From: Karstenula rhodostoma CBS 690.94
Taxonomy: Eukaryota; Ascomycota; Dothideomycetes; Pleosporales; Didymosphaeriaceae
Direction: 5' to 3'
Length of the DNA: 64,000 nucleotides
Assembly: GCA_010093485.1 (NCBI GenBank)
Contig: MU001495.1
Span: 2,431,711 to 2,495,710 of the forward strand
Part shown: one piece after another, positions 12,411-22,236 of the stretch
Position numbering within the stretch: position 1 is the stretch's first letter
Layout: the number at the start of each line of letters is the position of its first letter
Notes under the pieces: model-generated
What the model saw: only the letters and a program-made list of their open reading frames with translations
The model's database searches: none
Told to the model about the DNA's origin: nothing
Made by a program: the position numbers and the translations under genes

Positions 12411-12793
12411 GGTGTCTCGTCAGTCCTTGTGCCAACACCAAGACAATGTCTGACCGCGCTCGCGTCGAATCCGGGGCCGTGTAAAGATGCGCCGGGGAAA
12501 GAATGGAAGAAGGCTAAGCTTCAGCAATTGATAAGAAGAGGGCCCTGCGGCTAGTCGAAGAGAGGAGGGGTCGCGTGGGTGGCGGGCGACATAGAAGATT
12601 CAAGACGGGGGGTCGTGAGCGCAGCGTTGCGGAGAGCGTGGCCTTTCCGCATCTGCCGAGAAAGCGCCGCCCACCGGGGGCCTTCGCCTTTGACGTCGTG
12701 CATCGACACTTTTTTGCGACAATATCCACAGCTGCCACAACGCCAATCGCCCACGCACCAATTCCTCCTCCAAACCATCCTCCACTCATCACA
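12411..12793. promoter_or_regulatory. Shared divergent promoter region of the lectin gene and TIM13
   Basis: 383 bases between two start codons on opposite strands. Nothing else is recognised in it. Confidence 0.5.
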
Positions 12794-13138
12794 ATGGACT
12801 CCTTCGGCGGTGCTCTCGGCGGCGGCGACCCAAAGACGCAGATCATGCGCCAGGTCCAGCAGGAAGCTGCGATGCAGAATGCGCGCATGCTGGTCGAGGT
12901 ATACCTTCCATCTCGTATGCAACATTTTGCGCAGGCTGACTGTATATAGAAACTCAACGAGCACTGCTTCGACCGCTGCGTCCCGAAGCCCGGCGCCTCG
13001 CTGTCCAAGGGCGAGGAGGGCTGCTTTACCGCCTGCATGGAGAAGTACATGTCCGCCTGGAACACCGTCTCCAAGACCTACGTCGCGCGGATACAGAAGG
13101 AGTCACAGAGCGGTGCCGCGCTTTCCAACAGCTTCTAG
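12794..13138 (+). CDS. TIM13: Mitochondrial inner-membrane import chaperone subunit Tim13
   Basis: Two exons, 12794-12898 and 12950-13138, give 97 residues. The 51-base intron falls after Glu35. The twin CX3C signature is present as C41/C45 (CFDRC) and C60/C64 (CFTAC). It is flanked by the family blocks RQVQQEAAMQNARMLVEKLN and KPGASLSKGEEG and the tail AWNTVSKTYVARIQ, the Tim13 pattern rather than Tim8, Tim9 or Tim10. In yeast Tim13 forms a hexamer with Tim8 in the intermembrane space and escorts hydrophobic precursors to the TIM22 complex. Length and motif spacing are normal for the family. Confidence 0.95.
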
Positions 13139-13936
13139 ACGGGATGTAATGGGAATGGTCGAGCAAGAGAGGATATGGCTGGTGCAAACACCGAATGGCA
13201 GCGCAACGTGCGGAATCGCCAATACAGGGGTGGCAGGATGAAACGATACTTGGGTTTGTAATATACGGACGCATGCGCGACAGAAGCGACGTGTTTGGGA
13301 CGCTTGCATTGGAATGGCGGCATCGCGGGCTGTAAATCATTGTACAATACTACCGGTCTACGCATAGATTCTTGGAAATCCGAAACCATGTACAACACAG
13401 TAATCACCAAGAACGTGCGGTCCTCGCTCCGTTGGGTACGCCTGTTGCCGTCTTCTTTTCTGCTTGGCGTAGCCGTCGCTGTCTGCTGTTACGGCGAACC
13501 ACTTGGAAGTCAGTCCGTCAAGGTGAGTTAAGACATGCACGTCTCGTATCAACTAAGTTGAGACTCCAAGTTGATGGCTCATTCAAGACGAAACCCAAAA
13601 GAAGACAATATGAGACGGGACTACAAGCTACCACTATAAAAGCACCATCCACGTTCCTTCTAGCACGACATACTTCACGAAGCGCAACCGAGCAGCACGC
13701 CTATAATCATGGTCACAACCATGACCCCCGCTTCCACGCCTTCGTCTCAAAGCGACCAACCCAGGCAATCCTTCGTTCACGTCTTTGTTTGCATTGAACG
13801 TTTGCCGTCCAGCGTATGGAATTCGCGTTTCCCCTCCCGCCAATTTCGACCCAAACACCTTCCCAGCACACATAAACCACACCCCACCCCATCCCAACCC
13901 TCTCCCACACAAAACCACGCCACCCCTCCCACGCAA
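13139..13936. other. Intergenic between TIM13 and a hypothetical gene
   Basis: No gene recognised. The frame of the next gene is open back to 13709, but that extension is low-complexity Pro/Ser/Thr/His and probably untranslated leader. Confidence 0.45.
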
Positions 13937-14293
13937 ATGGCACCACCCAAATACGCCAACCTCTTCCCCCGCTCCTCCGCCTTCTACACCAAGCCTGCCC
14001 TCCCCTACACCTACCACATCCTCAAACAGCTCTCCCGCACCTCGCCCCCCGTCCGCGCTACGCCCGAGACTTTCACGGACCCGGGGGTCGCGCACGCCGC
14101 GCTGCTGGAGTATGCGAGGATGCAGCATCCGTTTCATCGGTTCGTGGATCCACCGGCGGGTATGGGGAGTGGGGGCCGAGGGAAGGTGTTGGAGGGGTAT
14201 ATTCAGGCGATGAGGTATAAGGATGGGGATTGGATTGAGGAGGTGGTGACTGGGTGGGTTTGGGTGGAGAGGGTTTGGGAGGGTGAGGGGTGA
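13937..14293 (+). CDS. Hypothetical small protein
   Basis: 118 residues if started at MAPPKYANLFPRSSAFY (ATG at 13937 in CAAATGGC context); an upstream ATG at 13709 would add 76 low-complexity residues. The core YTYHILKQLSRTSPPVRATP, then PGVAHAALLEYARMQHPFHRF looks like a real globular segment. The last 45 residues are Gly/Trp/Val/Glu-rich, because the DNA switches to G-rich, and may be partly spurious. There is no signal peptide and I recognise no family. A 70-base tandem repeat begins 67 bases after the stop. Confidence 0.45.
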   Translation: MAPPKYANLFPRSSAFYTKPALPYTYHILKQLSRTSPPVRATPETFTDPGVAHAALLEYARMQHPFHRFVDPPAGMGSGGRGKVLEGYIQAMRYKDGDWIEEVVTGWVWVERVWEGEG

Positions 14294-14360
14294 TGGGAGA
14301 TGGTTTAGGTGGTTGGAGAGGGTGGAATGGATGGGGGTGGGACTGGAGATGGGACTGAAG

Positions 14361-14500
14361 ATGGGACTGGGGGGTAGGAAGGAAGTTCGCCGGATGGATG
14401 TGCAAGGGTGGTGTTTTTACGTTCTGCCGTATGGGACTGGAGGGCAAGAAGGAAGTTCGTTGGATGGATGTGTAAGGGTGGTGTTTATACGTTCTGCAGT
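14361..14500. repeat. Two tandem 70-base units, preceded by 12-base repeats
   Basis: Unit 1 is 14361-14430 and unit 2 is 14431-14500. Both start ATGGGACTGG, carry AAGGAAGTTCG and GGATGGATGTG in register, and end near GTTCTGC, with only about ten differences. Just upstream, three imperfect 12-base GGGACTGRAGAT-type repeats occupy 14339-14374. The period is not a multiple of three and no gene covers it. Confidence 0.9.
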
Positions 14501-15481
14501 GTGGCAGGTATCTTTTGCCGTGGATTCGAGGCAAGCAAATGACTCTATATCTGATAGATGGCACATGGAGGATTAGTAAGATCTCGCTCGGTCGGGTCGA
14601 TGGCCTGCGGTTGAGAGAGTAGTGTAACTCCGTGTAACCTCCGAACCATCTCCGTAACCATGAATTGTCTTTAGCCGGCGTTGGATGTCTTCTATGGTAG
14701 AAGTTCTACCTGACCATCATGGAGGGCCATCGTGTAAGGAGGTGTTTAAATGTGCGTATTAGAAAAGTTCACCTTGAAGGAGTATATCACCTCCATTCGA
14801 GCGTGCCCAACCCTAGCTCTTCATGAATCCGACGGTCGGCAACCATATGCACGCAAGTGCGGAGTGTGTGGAGCCTGCTCCGCGTCCAAGCCACGTCCTT
14901 TCGGCAAAAGATGACGTGCTGTACCGGTGTTGATCAAGGCACAATTTTGTTGGACACGGCATCCCGAGGGAGGGGATGCGTGGATCACTTCGCTTCCAGG
15001 CAACTGCTGCCAGCTCGATGTTGCTCTCCACCCTCTCCCACCAGCCCTCAAAAAGCGCGCCCTCTGTCAACGACCACCTCCGCAAACATGTACTGTGTAT
15101 ACGCGTTGCAGAAAGTCCCTCGCTCGTCCATGCCTTCTCCACCTCGTGCTTTTCGGAGACTCACCGCTGGCGCCTTGGCAGTCCCGCAAAAAGTGGGATC
15201 AGCAGGATCAGATAAATTTCATCAGATAACAGGTGCTCCCATCGGCCAATCACCCCCCGGGCGAGCCGCAATGCCTAACCCTTAACCGTGTATCCAGAAC
15301 CCATGCACTGTGGTCTGATTGATCGAACTGCCTGTGTGGGGATTACGCTCAGCGCGATGTGTCACTCCGATGCCGGTGGGGACGACTTAAAAGGCCCTCG
15401 GCATTCGCTCGCAGTCATCTTATCAGATCATCTCGCATCACCTCACTCCATCTCCCCTTTCAGCTTACATATATTGCCAAG
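14501..15481. other. Intergenic upstream of the AIF-like gene
   Basis: No gene recognised. A pyrimidine-rich leader (about 15415-15480) ends at the AIF-like start codon. Confidence 0.5.
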
Positions 15482-16947
15482 ATGAGGCTGCAGGCTATTT
15501 CAGATGTTTTGAACCCTATTTCGCCGCTGGCGAACCTCTCCCTGTCGGTGCCACACCGGGTGCTGGTTGTTGGGTGCGCTTATGGTGGACTCTCGGCTGT
15601 TGTCAACCTGCTTGACTGTGACAAGGGCAAGGCGAGAGAGAGCTACTATCCTGACGCTCCAGACTTCAAGGAGAAGAGGAGCAGGAACGGTGTAGAGATT
15701 ACAGTACTCGACGAGCGAGATGGATACTGTACGTCACATGCCGCTGCTCTTACCGCTTGGTTGGAGCACTATCCAGGCAACCCCCATGCTGACTACGTCT
15801 TGCAGTCCACTCTGTTGGTGCACCTCTCGCACACACAGTACCAAAGCACACAGTCAACATGTGGAAGCGTTTCTCACACACCAACGAACTGCGCTCACAA
15901 CGGAACTTGAACTTCAAGCACGGTTCGCTCCAGCGGATCGATCCCGATGCAAAGGTCGCCGAGTGGCTGGACCGCAATGGGAAGACCCAGCACCAAGCAT
16001 ATGACTACCTCATCATGGCCACTGGGCTCAAGAGGCACTGGCCCGCTGTGCCGAAGTCGGGTTCATATGAGGAGTACTTGAGAGACAGCCAGACCTTCAT
16101 CTCGAAGATTGTTGGTGGTGACCCTAAGATACCACAAGAAGGCCGAAGAGTGGTGGTCATCGGCGCTGGAGCCGTGGGCATTGAATTCGCTGGCGAGATC
16201 AAAACCCATTACCCCGGCATCAACGTAACACTTATCCACTCCCGCGACCAAGTCCTCTCGTCTGAGCCCCTGCCTTCGGATGTCAAGGATAAGGTCAAGG
16301 ACATCCTCGTCGAGGAAGGCGTCGACGTCGTCACCGGAAATCGCGCAGCCATCACTGAGCTGCCCAATGGAGAGTTCGAAGTCAAGCTTGCGAACGGGAC
16401 CGTCCTCATTGCAGACTTCGTCATCGATTCGACGCGGAAGGGCGAGCCCACGACAGACCCTCTGCCTGAGGCGTGCCTTAACAAGGACAAAGAGGTTAAG
16501 GTGAACCTCGATCTGTCTTTCCAAGACACCATCCCGAACGCTTCCTCACACTTCGGAGTGGGTGACGTTGTCGAATGGTCCGGGATTAAGCGTGCCGGCT
16601 CTGCCATGGTCATGGGTCAGACCGCTGCACAAAACATCTACGCTGCCATTCTCAACTCAGAAAGTAGGCACGCATCACCAGATGAACAGTACAAGCTCTT
16701 AAAACTCAACAAGTGGGAGCCCGTCATTGGAATTGCAATTGGCAAGCAGTGCCTCACGTGGGGCTCCAAGGCTGGGATGAAGTACGGAGTCGAGGTCATG
16801 GAAGGCTACTTCGGCGATGACTTGGGCTGGGCAGGCAACTTAAAGTACGTAGGACTGACGGATGTAGAGGAAGAGAAGGAACCTGCCAAGCCAGAAGCCG
16901 TAAAGATGGGGGAAGTTGGAGTGCAAGAGATCAGCGCTGCGGCATGA
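15482..16947 (+). CDS. AIF/FSP1 (AMID)-like FAD-dependent oxidoreductase
   Basis: Two exons, 15482-15728 and 15806-16947, give 462 residues. The 77-base intron joins GY|FHSVGAPLAHT, a typical family segment. It is a two-dinucleotide-fold flavoprotein. The N-terminal FAD fold VLVVGCAYGG has a degenerate GxGxxG (GCAYGG, residues 31-36). YDYLIMATG at about 148-156 is the second FAD contact. A canonical NAD(P)H fold VVVIGAGAVGIEF has its glycines at 202-207, and SHFGVGDVVE is the C-terminal flavin motif. Relatives (AIFM2/FSP1, AMID, yeast Ndi1 and Aif1) reduce quinones or similar acceptors with NAD(P)H. No membrane span or clear mitochondrial presequence is visible. The substrate is unknown. Confidence 0.9.
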
Positions 16948-17145
16948 TCATGTGAGATTTTCCTTTTCGGGGCGTCCGGAGTACAGGCAAGGGATGGGAT
17001 AGGGCGGCTTACGACTCAATGTTACACCAGCATTCCTCGAATAGTCACAATGACAGTATTTATGTATGGCTTGTTGTTATGTACCTCGTGGCTACTCGTG
17101 CTCACGCTCTACGGCTTCATGCTTTCTCTTCTTGTGCCATACACC

Positions 17146-18333
17146 ATGTTCCGGATACTGCTCCAGGCCTGTTTCCTCACTCTCGCCATCGCCCAAACCG
17201 TCCCCGACGACCTCTCCAACTACACGACCACGATCTACCTCCCCTACGCCTCCAAGTTCTCCCTCAACAAAACCCCAACCATCAACGCCACCATCGAGGG
17301 CAAATCCTTCCTCTTCCCCGTCGACACCGGCAGCACTGGCCTCCTCATCGGCGCGCCCCAACTCCCCTCCCTCTCCAACACCACCGGCACACCTACCTAC
17401 CAGTACCTCGCAAAGACGCTCTACACGGGCCGCTTCGTGCGCCTTAACATCACCTTCCCAGGCACCAACAACACCTCCGCGCGCTCCGAACTCCCCATCC
17501 TAGTCGTCGACAAAAGCGTCGCCTGTCCCAAATACAACACGACCACAAACACAGGAAAATGCCCCGACAAAGCCGCGCCCCAAAACGACCTTCGCAAGGT
17601 ATTAATCCTCGGCGTCGGCTTCGGCTTCAACCTCCCCACCAGCGGCCTCCCCTACGCCATCCCCTCACACAACCCCTTCCTCACCATCCGCGCCATAAAC
17701 GGGACCGAGACCAAGGCCAACACCTTCCGCAACGGCTACACCCTCTCGACGAAAGGCGTGCATCTAGGGCTGACACGCAGTAATACTAAGGGCTACAACT
17801 GGGTGAAGCTGGACAAAGGCACGACGGGTGACCTCCACGACTGGGCAAAGGTAAAAACCCAGATCCACATCGACGCGCAGGGTCCCTATAACGGCACCGC
17901 AGTCGTGGATACCAGCACGGGCTACATGTATATACAGGCTGAGCCAGCGGGGAGCGTGCCGAATACCACGGTCGCAGACACAGTGCACAAGCCGCTTGAC
18001 AAAGCCAAGAAACTCACCGTGGTGAAGCCGGGGACGCATCTGGAGTTTGGGTTTCCAGTGGGGAAGGATGCGGAGGGGGTAGCTGGGTTTGATTTTAGCG
18101 TTGGGGAGGTGAAGAAGGGGGTCCCGGAGTGGGTTTTTCCGACGAGGGTGGGGACGGGGCCGCATGTTGTTGCTGGGAGGGGGCTGTTGGAGGGGTTTAG
18201 TATCGGGTTTGATGCGGAGGGGGGGTGGTTTGGGTTTAAGTGTTTGGTTTGTGGGGAGGGGGAGAAGAAGGGTAAAACGGGGAAGAAAGGGACGGGGAAA
18301 GGGGAGGGGGCTGTGAAGCGTGGAGGTGCGTGA
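17146..18333 (+). CDS. Secreted aspartic-protease-fold protein with altered second motif
   Basis: Single exon, 395 residues from the ATG at 17146, which starts a good signal peptide (MFRILLQACFLTLAIAQ). The frame is open to an ATG at 17050 that would put extra hydrophobic residues in front. The first catalytic motif of pepsin-like proteases is present as VDTGSTGLLIG (D60). The second looks like VVDTSTGYMYI (D255), where the usual DTG or DSG has Ser in place of the invariant Gly, so activity is doubtful. There are many N-glycosylation sequons (NTT, NIT, NGT) and a Lys/Gly-rich C-terminal tail. Codons are C-ending in the first two thirds and G-rich in the last third. It is probably extracellular or cell-wall associated; function unknown. 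Confidence 0.7.
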   Translation: MFRILLQACFLTLAIAQTVPDDLSNYTTTIYLPYASKFSLNKTPTINATIEGKSFLFPVDTGSTGLLIGAPQLPSLSNTTGTPTYQYLAKTLYTGRFVRLNITFPGTNNTSARSELPILVVDKSVACPKYNTTTNTGKCPDKAAPQNDLRKVLILGVGFGFNLPTSGLPYAIPSHNPFLTIRAINGTETKANTFRNGYTLSTKGVHLGLTRSNTKGYNWVKLDKGTTGDLHDWAKVKTQIHIDAQGPYNGTAVVDTSTGYMYIQAEPAGSVPNTTVADTVHKPLDKAKKLTVVKPGTHLEFGFPVGKDAEGVAGFDFSVGEVKKGVPEWVFPTRVGTGPHVVAGRGLLEGFSIGFDAEGGWFGFKCLVCGEGEKKGKTGKKGTGKGEGAVKRGGA

Positions 18334-18815
18334 GTTGGGAGATTGAGGTTGAGGTTGAGATGTACATCTGTGTGAGCTGTTCTTTGCGATTTGCGTTTTA
18401 GTGAGGTTTAGTGTTCTTGATTCTCGTTGTAGAGGCGTTGAGTAGAAATTGGTTTTTCTTTTTACCTATCGCAAGAACTACGGTATCGTGTGAGCCAGTT
18501 TGGGAGGGTCGTTGGGCGTTGGCAGCTCCGCCGGCGCTCTCAACCCACCACACCAATATTCCATTTTTTCAACGCATTATATATAATCCTGGAACAACCT
18601 GCACCGTTTTACTTTCTGCAGACCTACTGAGCTCTGACTCCATGAGCTGACAATACTTTCGACATCGCCTCGTAACACTTACCGGCGCTACCTACCCTGA
18701 GTCCTACCAGGAGCCCCTTTGCCCGACCCAGCCATTCGACTTCTCGGTGCACCAACCGCCGAACATTTACCCCTTGAGTCCTACCACCCTTGTACTTCCG
18801 CCTAGAAACGCAACC
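18334..18815. other. Intergenic, promoter of the RING-finger gene
   Basis: Nothing coding. A TATATATAATCC stretch near 18580 could serve the downstream gene. Confidence 0.45.
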
Positions 18816-19961
18816 ATGGCCCCAGCAAAGAACTACAACGATTACGTCTTGCGAGTCCTCTCGGACCAGGAAAGTTCCCCAGAAGAAAGTTTCTGCCCAA
18901 TCTGCTACGATGAGTGGCACGAAGAGGATCTTGGGATTGTGAAGACACATTGCAATCACGTCTTCCACAAGTCCTGCATCCTGACCTGGATTAATGGTCA
19001 CAAATCGTGCCCATACTGCCGGGCTGAGCTATGGCAGACGCTAAAAGAGTTCGCTAAAGCGCTGGAGCGCTCTATATACCGGACCCACCAACTCCACCTC
19101 GACTTCCTTGATGAGGATTCCATCAAGCGGCTTACGTTAGTTCGTTTGAGCGATACCTCTCGGGAAGATCGTTTTGCGTGGGCCGCTAATGGGCTGTACC
19201 GGCATTTCGTCCCCCAGCTCCCTACTGGCACGACCCCGTTCGTAAACATCGTATATAAAAGCCAGGTTATCGAAGGGATATTATTCACCTACAGGGACAA
19301 GATGAAGGTCCTAGAGTGGCTGAGCTTGATCCACGAGCTGGACGAATGCCGAAAAGAAGTTGCGGCTTTGGGCTCGGCACCGGAGAACTTTCCTGCGGGT
19401 ATGCAATGGACTGGCACCGAAGTCTGGGACCAAATGATCCGCCTCCCCAACGCCTTCTTCGAGGTCCGTGCCAAGAGCCTCCGGAAGGGGCCAAATCTTA
19501 CTGCCGCGTACAACACCATCGAAGAACTGCGCCGTACCGAACGTAGGCGTCCAATCCTTGAGCCAGCAACGCGTCAGTCCCTGCTGAGTGAGTTAGCCTC
19601 GATCTCGGAAGATGTCAACAGCACCTTGGAAGATGTCATCCCCGTCACAGAAAGCGACACGCCCCACGACTTCGACCGCAAAGCGCGCGCACGCGAGCGC
19701 TATCTGAGGTGGGACTCCGACTCCGACTCCGATGCAGAACCAGTCTCAGACTCAGACGACGAAGAGGAGAACCAGGGGTTTCTTATCAAGCCGTTGCTTG
19801 AGCACATTGAAATCACGGCGGAGTATAATCGTACACGTAACGAGACCCGGGTCAGGATTGCAGTAAATCATCCCGGTGCTATTGAGGACATCGTGGCGGG
19901 TGCGCGGAACCGAATGGCCATTTTCACCAGGGATGGACATGTGCTCGAGCTGGGTTTCTGA
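18816..19961 (+). CDS. RING-H2 finger protein, probable E3 ubiquitin ligase
   Basis: Single exon, 381 residues from the ATG at 18816 (ACCATGG context); the frame is open upstream to 18747 without similarity. The RING-H2 domain lies near the N-terminus, with zinc ligands C27, C30, C46, H48, H51, C54, C65 and C68 (FCPICYDEW, THCNHVFHKSC, SCPYCR). The remainder is a helical region of unknown fold. Near residue 300 comes an acidic Asp/Ser run built on GACTCC repeats in the DNA. There is no membrane span or signal peptide, so it is cytosolic or nuclear. RING-H2 domains recruit E2 enzymes; the substrates cannot be told from sequence. Confidence 0.85.
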   Translation: MAPAKNYNDYVLRVLSDQESSPEESFCPICYDEWHEEDLGIVKTHCNHVFHKSCILTWINGHKSCPYCRAELWQTLKEFAKALERSIYRTHQLHLDFLDEDSIKRLTLVRLSDTSREDRFAWAANGLYRHFVPQLPTGTTPFVNIVYKSQVIEGILFTYRDKMKVLEWLSLIHELDECRKEVAALGSAPENFPAGMQWTGTEVWDQMIRLPNAFFEVRAKSLRKGPNLTAAYNTIEELRRTERRRPILEPATRQSLLSELASISEDVNSTLEDVIPVTESDTPHDFDRKARARERYLRWDSDSDSDAEPVSDSDDEEENQGFLIKPLLEHIEITAEYNRTRNETRVRIAVNHPGAIEDIVAGARNRMAIFTRDGHVLELGF

Positions 19962-20886
19962 AGGTTACTTTGGTAGCTTTGGAATTCTCTTGTTGTACTA
20001 TCCCTGGGAATTAGTATTATCGCCATGGTGTCGCGAGAATGGAGATGAGAAAGATTGATAAGAGCTAGGTGGAATGACCAGATATGTTTCTCTTTGTTTT
20101 GCGGCAGGTCGTTGGATAGGATAATCGGTCATCTGTGCTCTTGTTTGGCATGGCCAGGTTTGGATACGGTGGTAGCAAGATTGTATCTCGTGCGCGAGGG
20201 TTTTTTTTATTCTCTCTGTTTTCGTTCAGTGTTGACTTTTCCACTTTACACATGAGTACTTCCCGGTTTCAGAGAAGCCTCAGAAATCAACTAGCACTCG
20301 ATTGCCAATGTTTGAGTCGCATTCGAGACGCACAACTGTTTGCGAAATCATGTATATAAACCAATGCATCGAACATTATCATATATCTTCTCTCGGGTTC
20401 TTCGCGATTGTGAGCTTGCTACATTGTGTACCTACAATTCGCAGCGATACGAGGGAACCATGGGCGGCGCAGGTGTAGTTCTTGCCGCACGGGGTCCATG
20501 GGTTGAAAGCGCGCCCGTGATGGCCACTTTCACCGTGCATTGTTTACTTGGCCATCTTTCTTTGAGCATTGTTTACTCGGCTATATTTCTTTGAGCTAGG
20601 ATCACAGAAGCTACTAGAGCCTCGAGCGCCTTTCATTCAGTCTTTATATAAAGATATCCTTCTCTTACCCAACACCTCCACCCATCTTCTGCGACACATC
20701 CTACCTGTCTTTCCACGGAGGCGACTTTTCTTGATAGCAGCCAGCAACATCTTCCACGTACTATCAGACTACCGATACACAATCGCAACTCTCTCTGAGC
20801 ATATTATACCTGTAAGTTTACCTGCGACGAGTCGAGACAAGCAGACGAGACCGGTACTCATGCGTCCGAAAAGCTATACCAACATA
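19962..20886. other. Intergenic and probable long leader of the RRM gene
   Basis: No gene recognised. The RRM frame stays open upstream to 20569. A GTAAGT at 20812 suggests a leader intron rather than coding sequence. Confidence 0.4.
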
Positions 20887-22236
20887 ATGGCCAACCTGCA
20901 GAATTCGTCACTCGTCCTCATGTCCGATATGCCTCCCGGTACTGAGCCAGCCTGGATCCACAAACACGTCATCTACGGAGAGGCTGAGGAAATCGAGATG
21001 GCGCGCGACGGCTTCTACGTGCACCTTCCTACCCCAGCAGACGCCCAAGACTTTGCGCGGCGCTATGACGGATCGTCCCACGGCGGAAAGTCTCATGTTT
21101 ACAAGAAGCACATCTCAGTCAAGGTCATCCCGATGACAGAAGCACCTGAAGCCGCAGATGTCCAACTTCGCCTCACCGACTTCCTCCGTACAGAAGCCGC
21201 CATGCCACACACAAAGACGGTGCACATCAGTGGTCTTCCCGAGAATAATGCAAAGCGCGCTGTCATGGCTATGTGCGACGAAGTTTTCGACTGCTGGAAC
21301 ATCAGCGACGATCCGGCACTTGGCGCGGTCACCAAGGATCTCAACCCAGGTTATCCTCACATCGAAATGGACAACAGCACCTACTATCCGGAGGCGCTTG
21401 TCCGCTTCACCTCCAAGGAGGCGGCCGCAGCCGTAGTCTCCCAACACAACGGTGGATACTGGAACAATTCCACCACGTACGCGGAGTTTGTCGATGATGC
21501 CGAGCTAGATACCATCATCCAGGCCAAGAAGGAGTCCGGTGGCAAGACCGCCAAGTTGTTCATTGGTGCCGTGAAGCCCAATGCTTCAAAGGAGACCATT
21601 CGGGCTTTGTTCGCTCCACACCAGCCCACTGATATCATCATGCAGCCTGGAAAGCGCTTCGCCTTGGTATTCATGCACCAAGATGCGGCTGCGAAGTTCC
21701 TCTCCGACTTTCCCCCTCACAAGGGCAAGTGGCACGACGGCTGGAACTACCGCGTCAAGCGCGCCGAAGACAAGAGTTCCGCTCGCAAGAAGTCCACACC
21801 TGCACTGCCTGATAGCTCTTTCCAGACCACTCCCGCTTCCGGTCCTCTCAGCAACGACGGCAAGGACGTCGCGTATGGCGCTTTCAAGAACTCTACTTCC
21901 GGAAGTGACACCGGCTATGTGGGGCCTCTAAGCAACAACACATACTCCGCTTCGCCCTCCTGGGCCTCCCCAGACGTTCGGACCTCAGCTGTCAATGGCG
22001 TGCTTGTGCCGCAAGTCAGCACATCGGAAGTTCGTATCAGTAATCTTGCCCCGCACGCCAACGAAGAGCATGTTCGGAAGTTCTTCGCGGCCTGCAATGT
22101 CTCAACCCACAATATCGTGCTCAGCAAGGACGACCACGAGGCCTTGGTCAGCATCGGCAAAGATGATGTCGAAGCAGCTCTGTTGATGACCAACAAGAAG
22201 TTCTTACGGCGCTTTGTCACCGTGGTGAAGGCTTGA
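20887..22236 (+). CDS. Multi-RRM RNA-binding protein (intact copy of a local gene family)
   Basis: Single exon, 449 residues from the ATG at 20887 (ATAATGGCC); an ATG at 20860 would add nine. Three to four RRM-like units can be seen: an N-terminal one (SLVLMSDMPPG ... FYVHLPTPADAQDFARRY), one starting KTVHISGLPEN, one starting AKLFIGAVKPNASKETIRAL with the RNP1-like RFALVFMHQDAAAKF, and a C-terminal one starting SEVRISNLAPHANEEHVRKF. The linker after the third is Ser/Gly/Pro-rich. It should bind RNA, but no named ortholog is recognised. Two damaged paralogs lie downstream on the same strand, at 25098 and 27808. No signal peptide or membrane span. Confidence 0.8.
   Translation: MANLQNSSLVLMSDMPPGTEPAWIHKHVIYGEAEEIEMARDGFYVHLPTPADAQDFARRYDGSSHGGKSHVYKKHISVKVIPMTEAPEAADVQLRLTDFLRTEAAMPHTKTVHISGLPENNAKRAVMAMCDEVFDCWNISDDPALGAVTKDLNPGYPHIEMDNSTYYPEALVRFTSKEAAAAVVSQHNGGYWNNSTTYAEFVDDAELDTIIQAKKESGGKTAKLFIGAVKPNASKETIRALFAPHQPTDIIMQPGKRFALVFMHQDAAAKFLSDFPPHKGKWHDGWNYRVKRAEDKSSARKKSTPALPDSSFQTTPASGPLSNDGKDVAYGAFKNSTSGSDTGYVGPLSNNTYSASPSWASPDVRTSAVNGVLVPQVSTSEVRISNLAPHANEEHVRKFFAACNVSTHNIVLSKDDHEALVSIGKDDVEAALLMTNKKFLRRFVTVVKA

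Noticed and set aside
14073..14564. 163-residue minus-strand frame over the tandem repeat
   Set aside because: Pro/His/Ser low complexity arising from the G-rich plus strand; no start context or motif.
18411..18650. Small open frame between the aspartic-protease-like and RING genes
   Set aside because: No motif and weak start; better explained as the promoter region of the RING gene.
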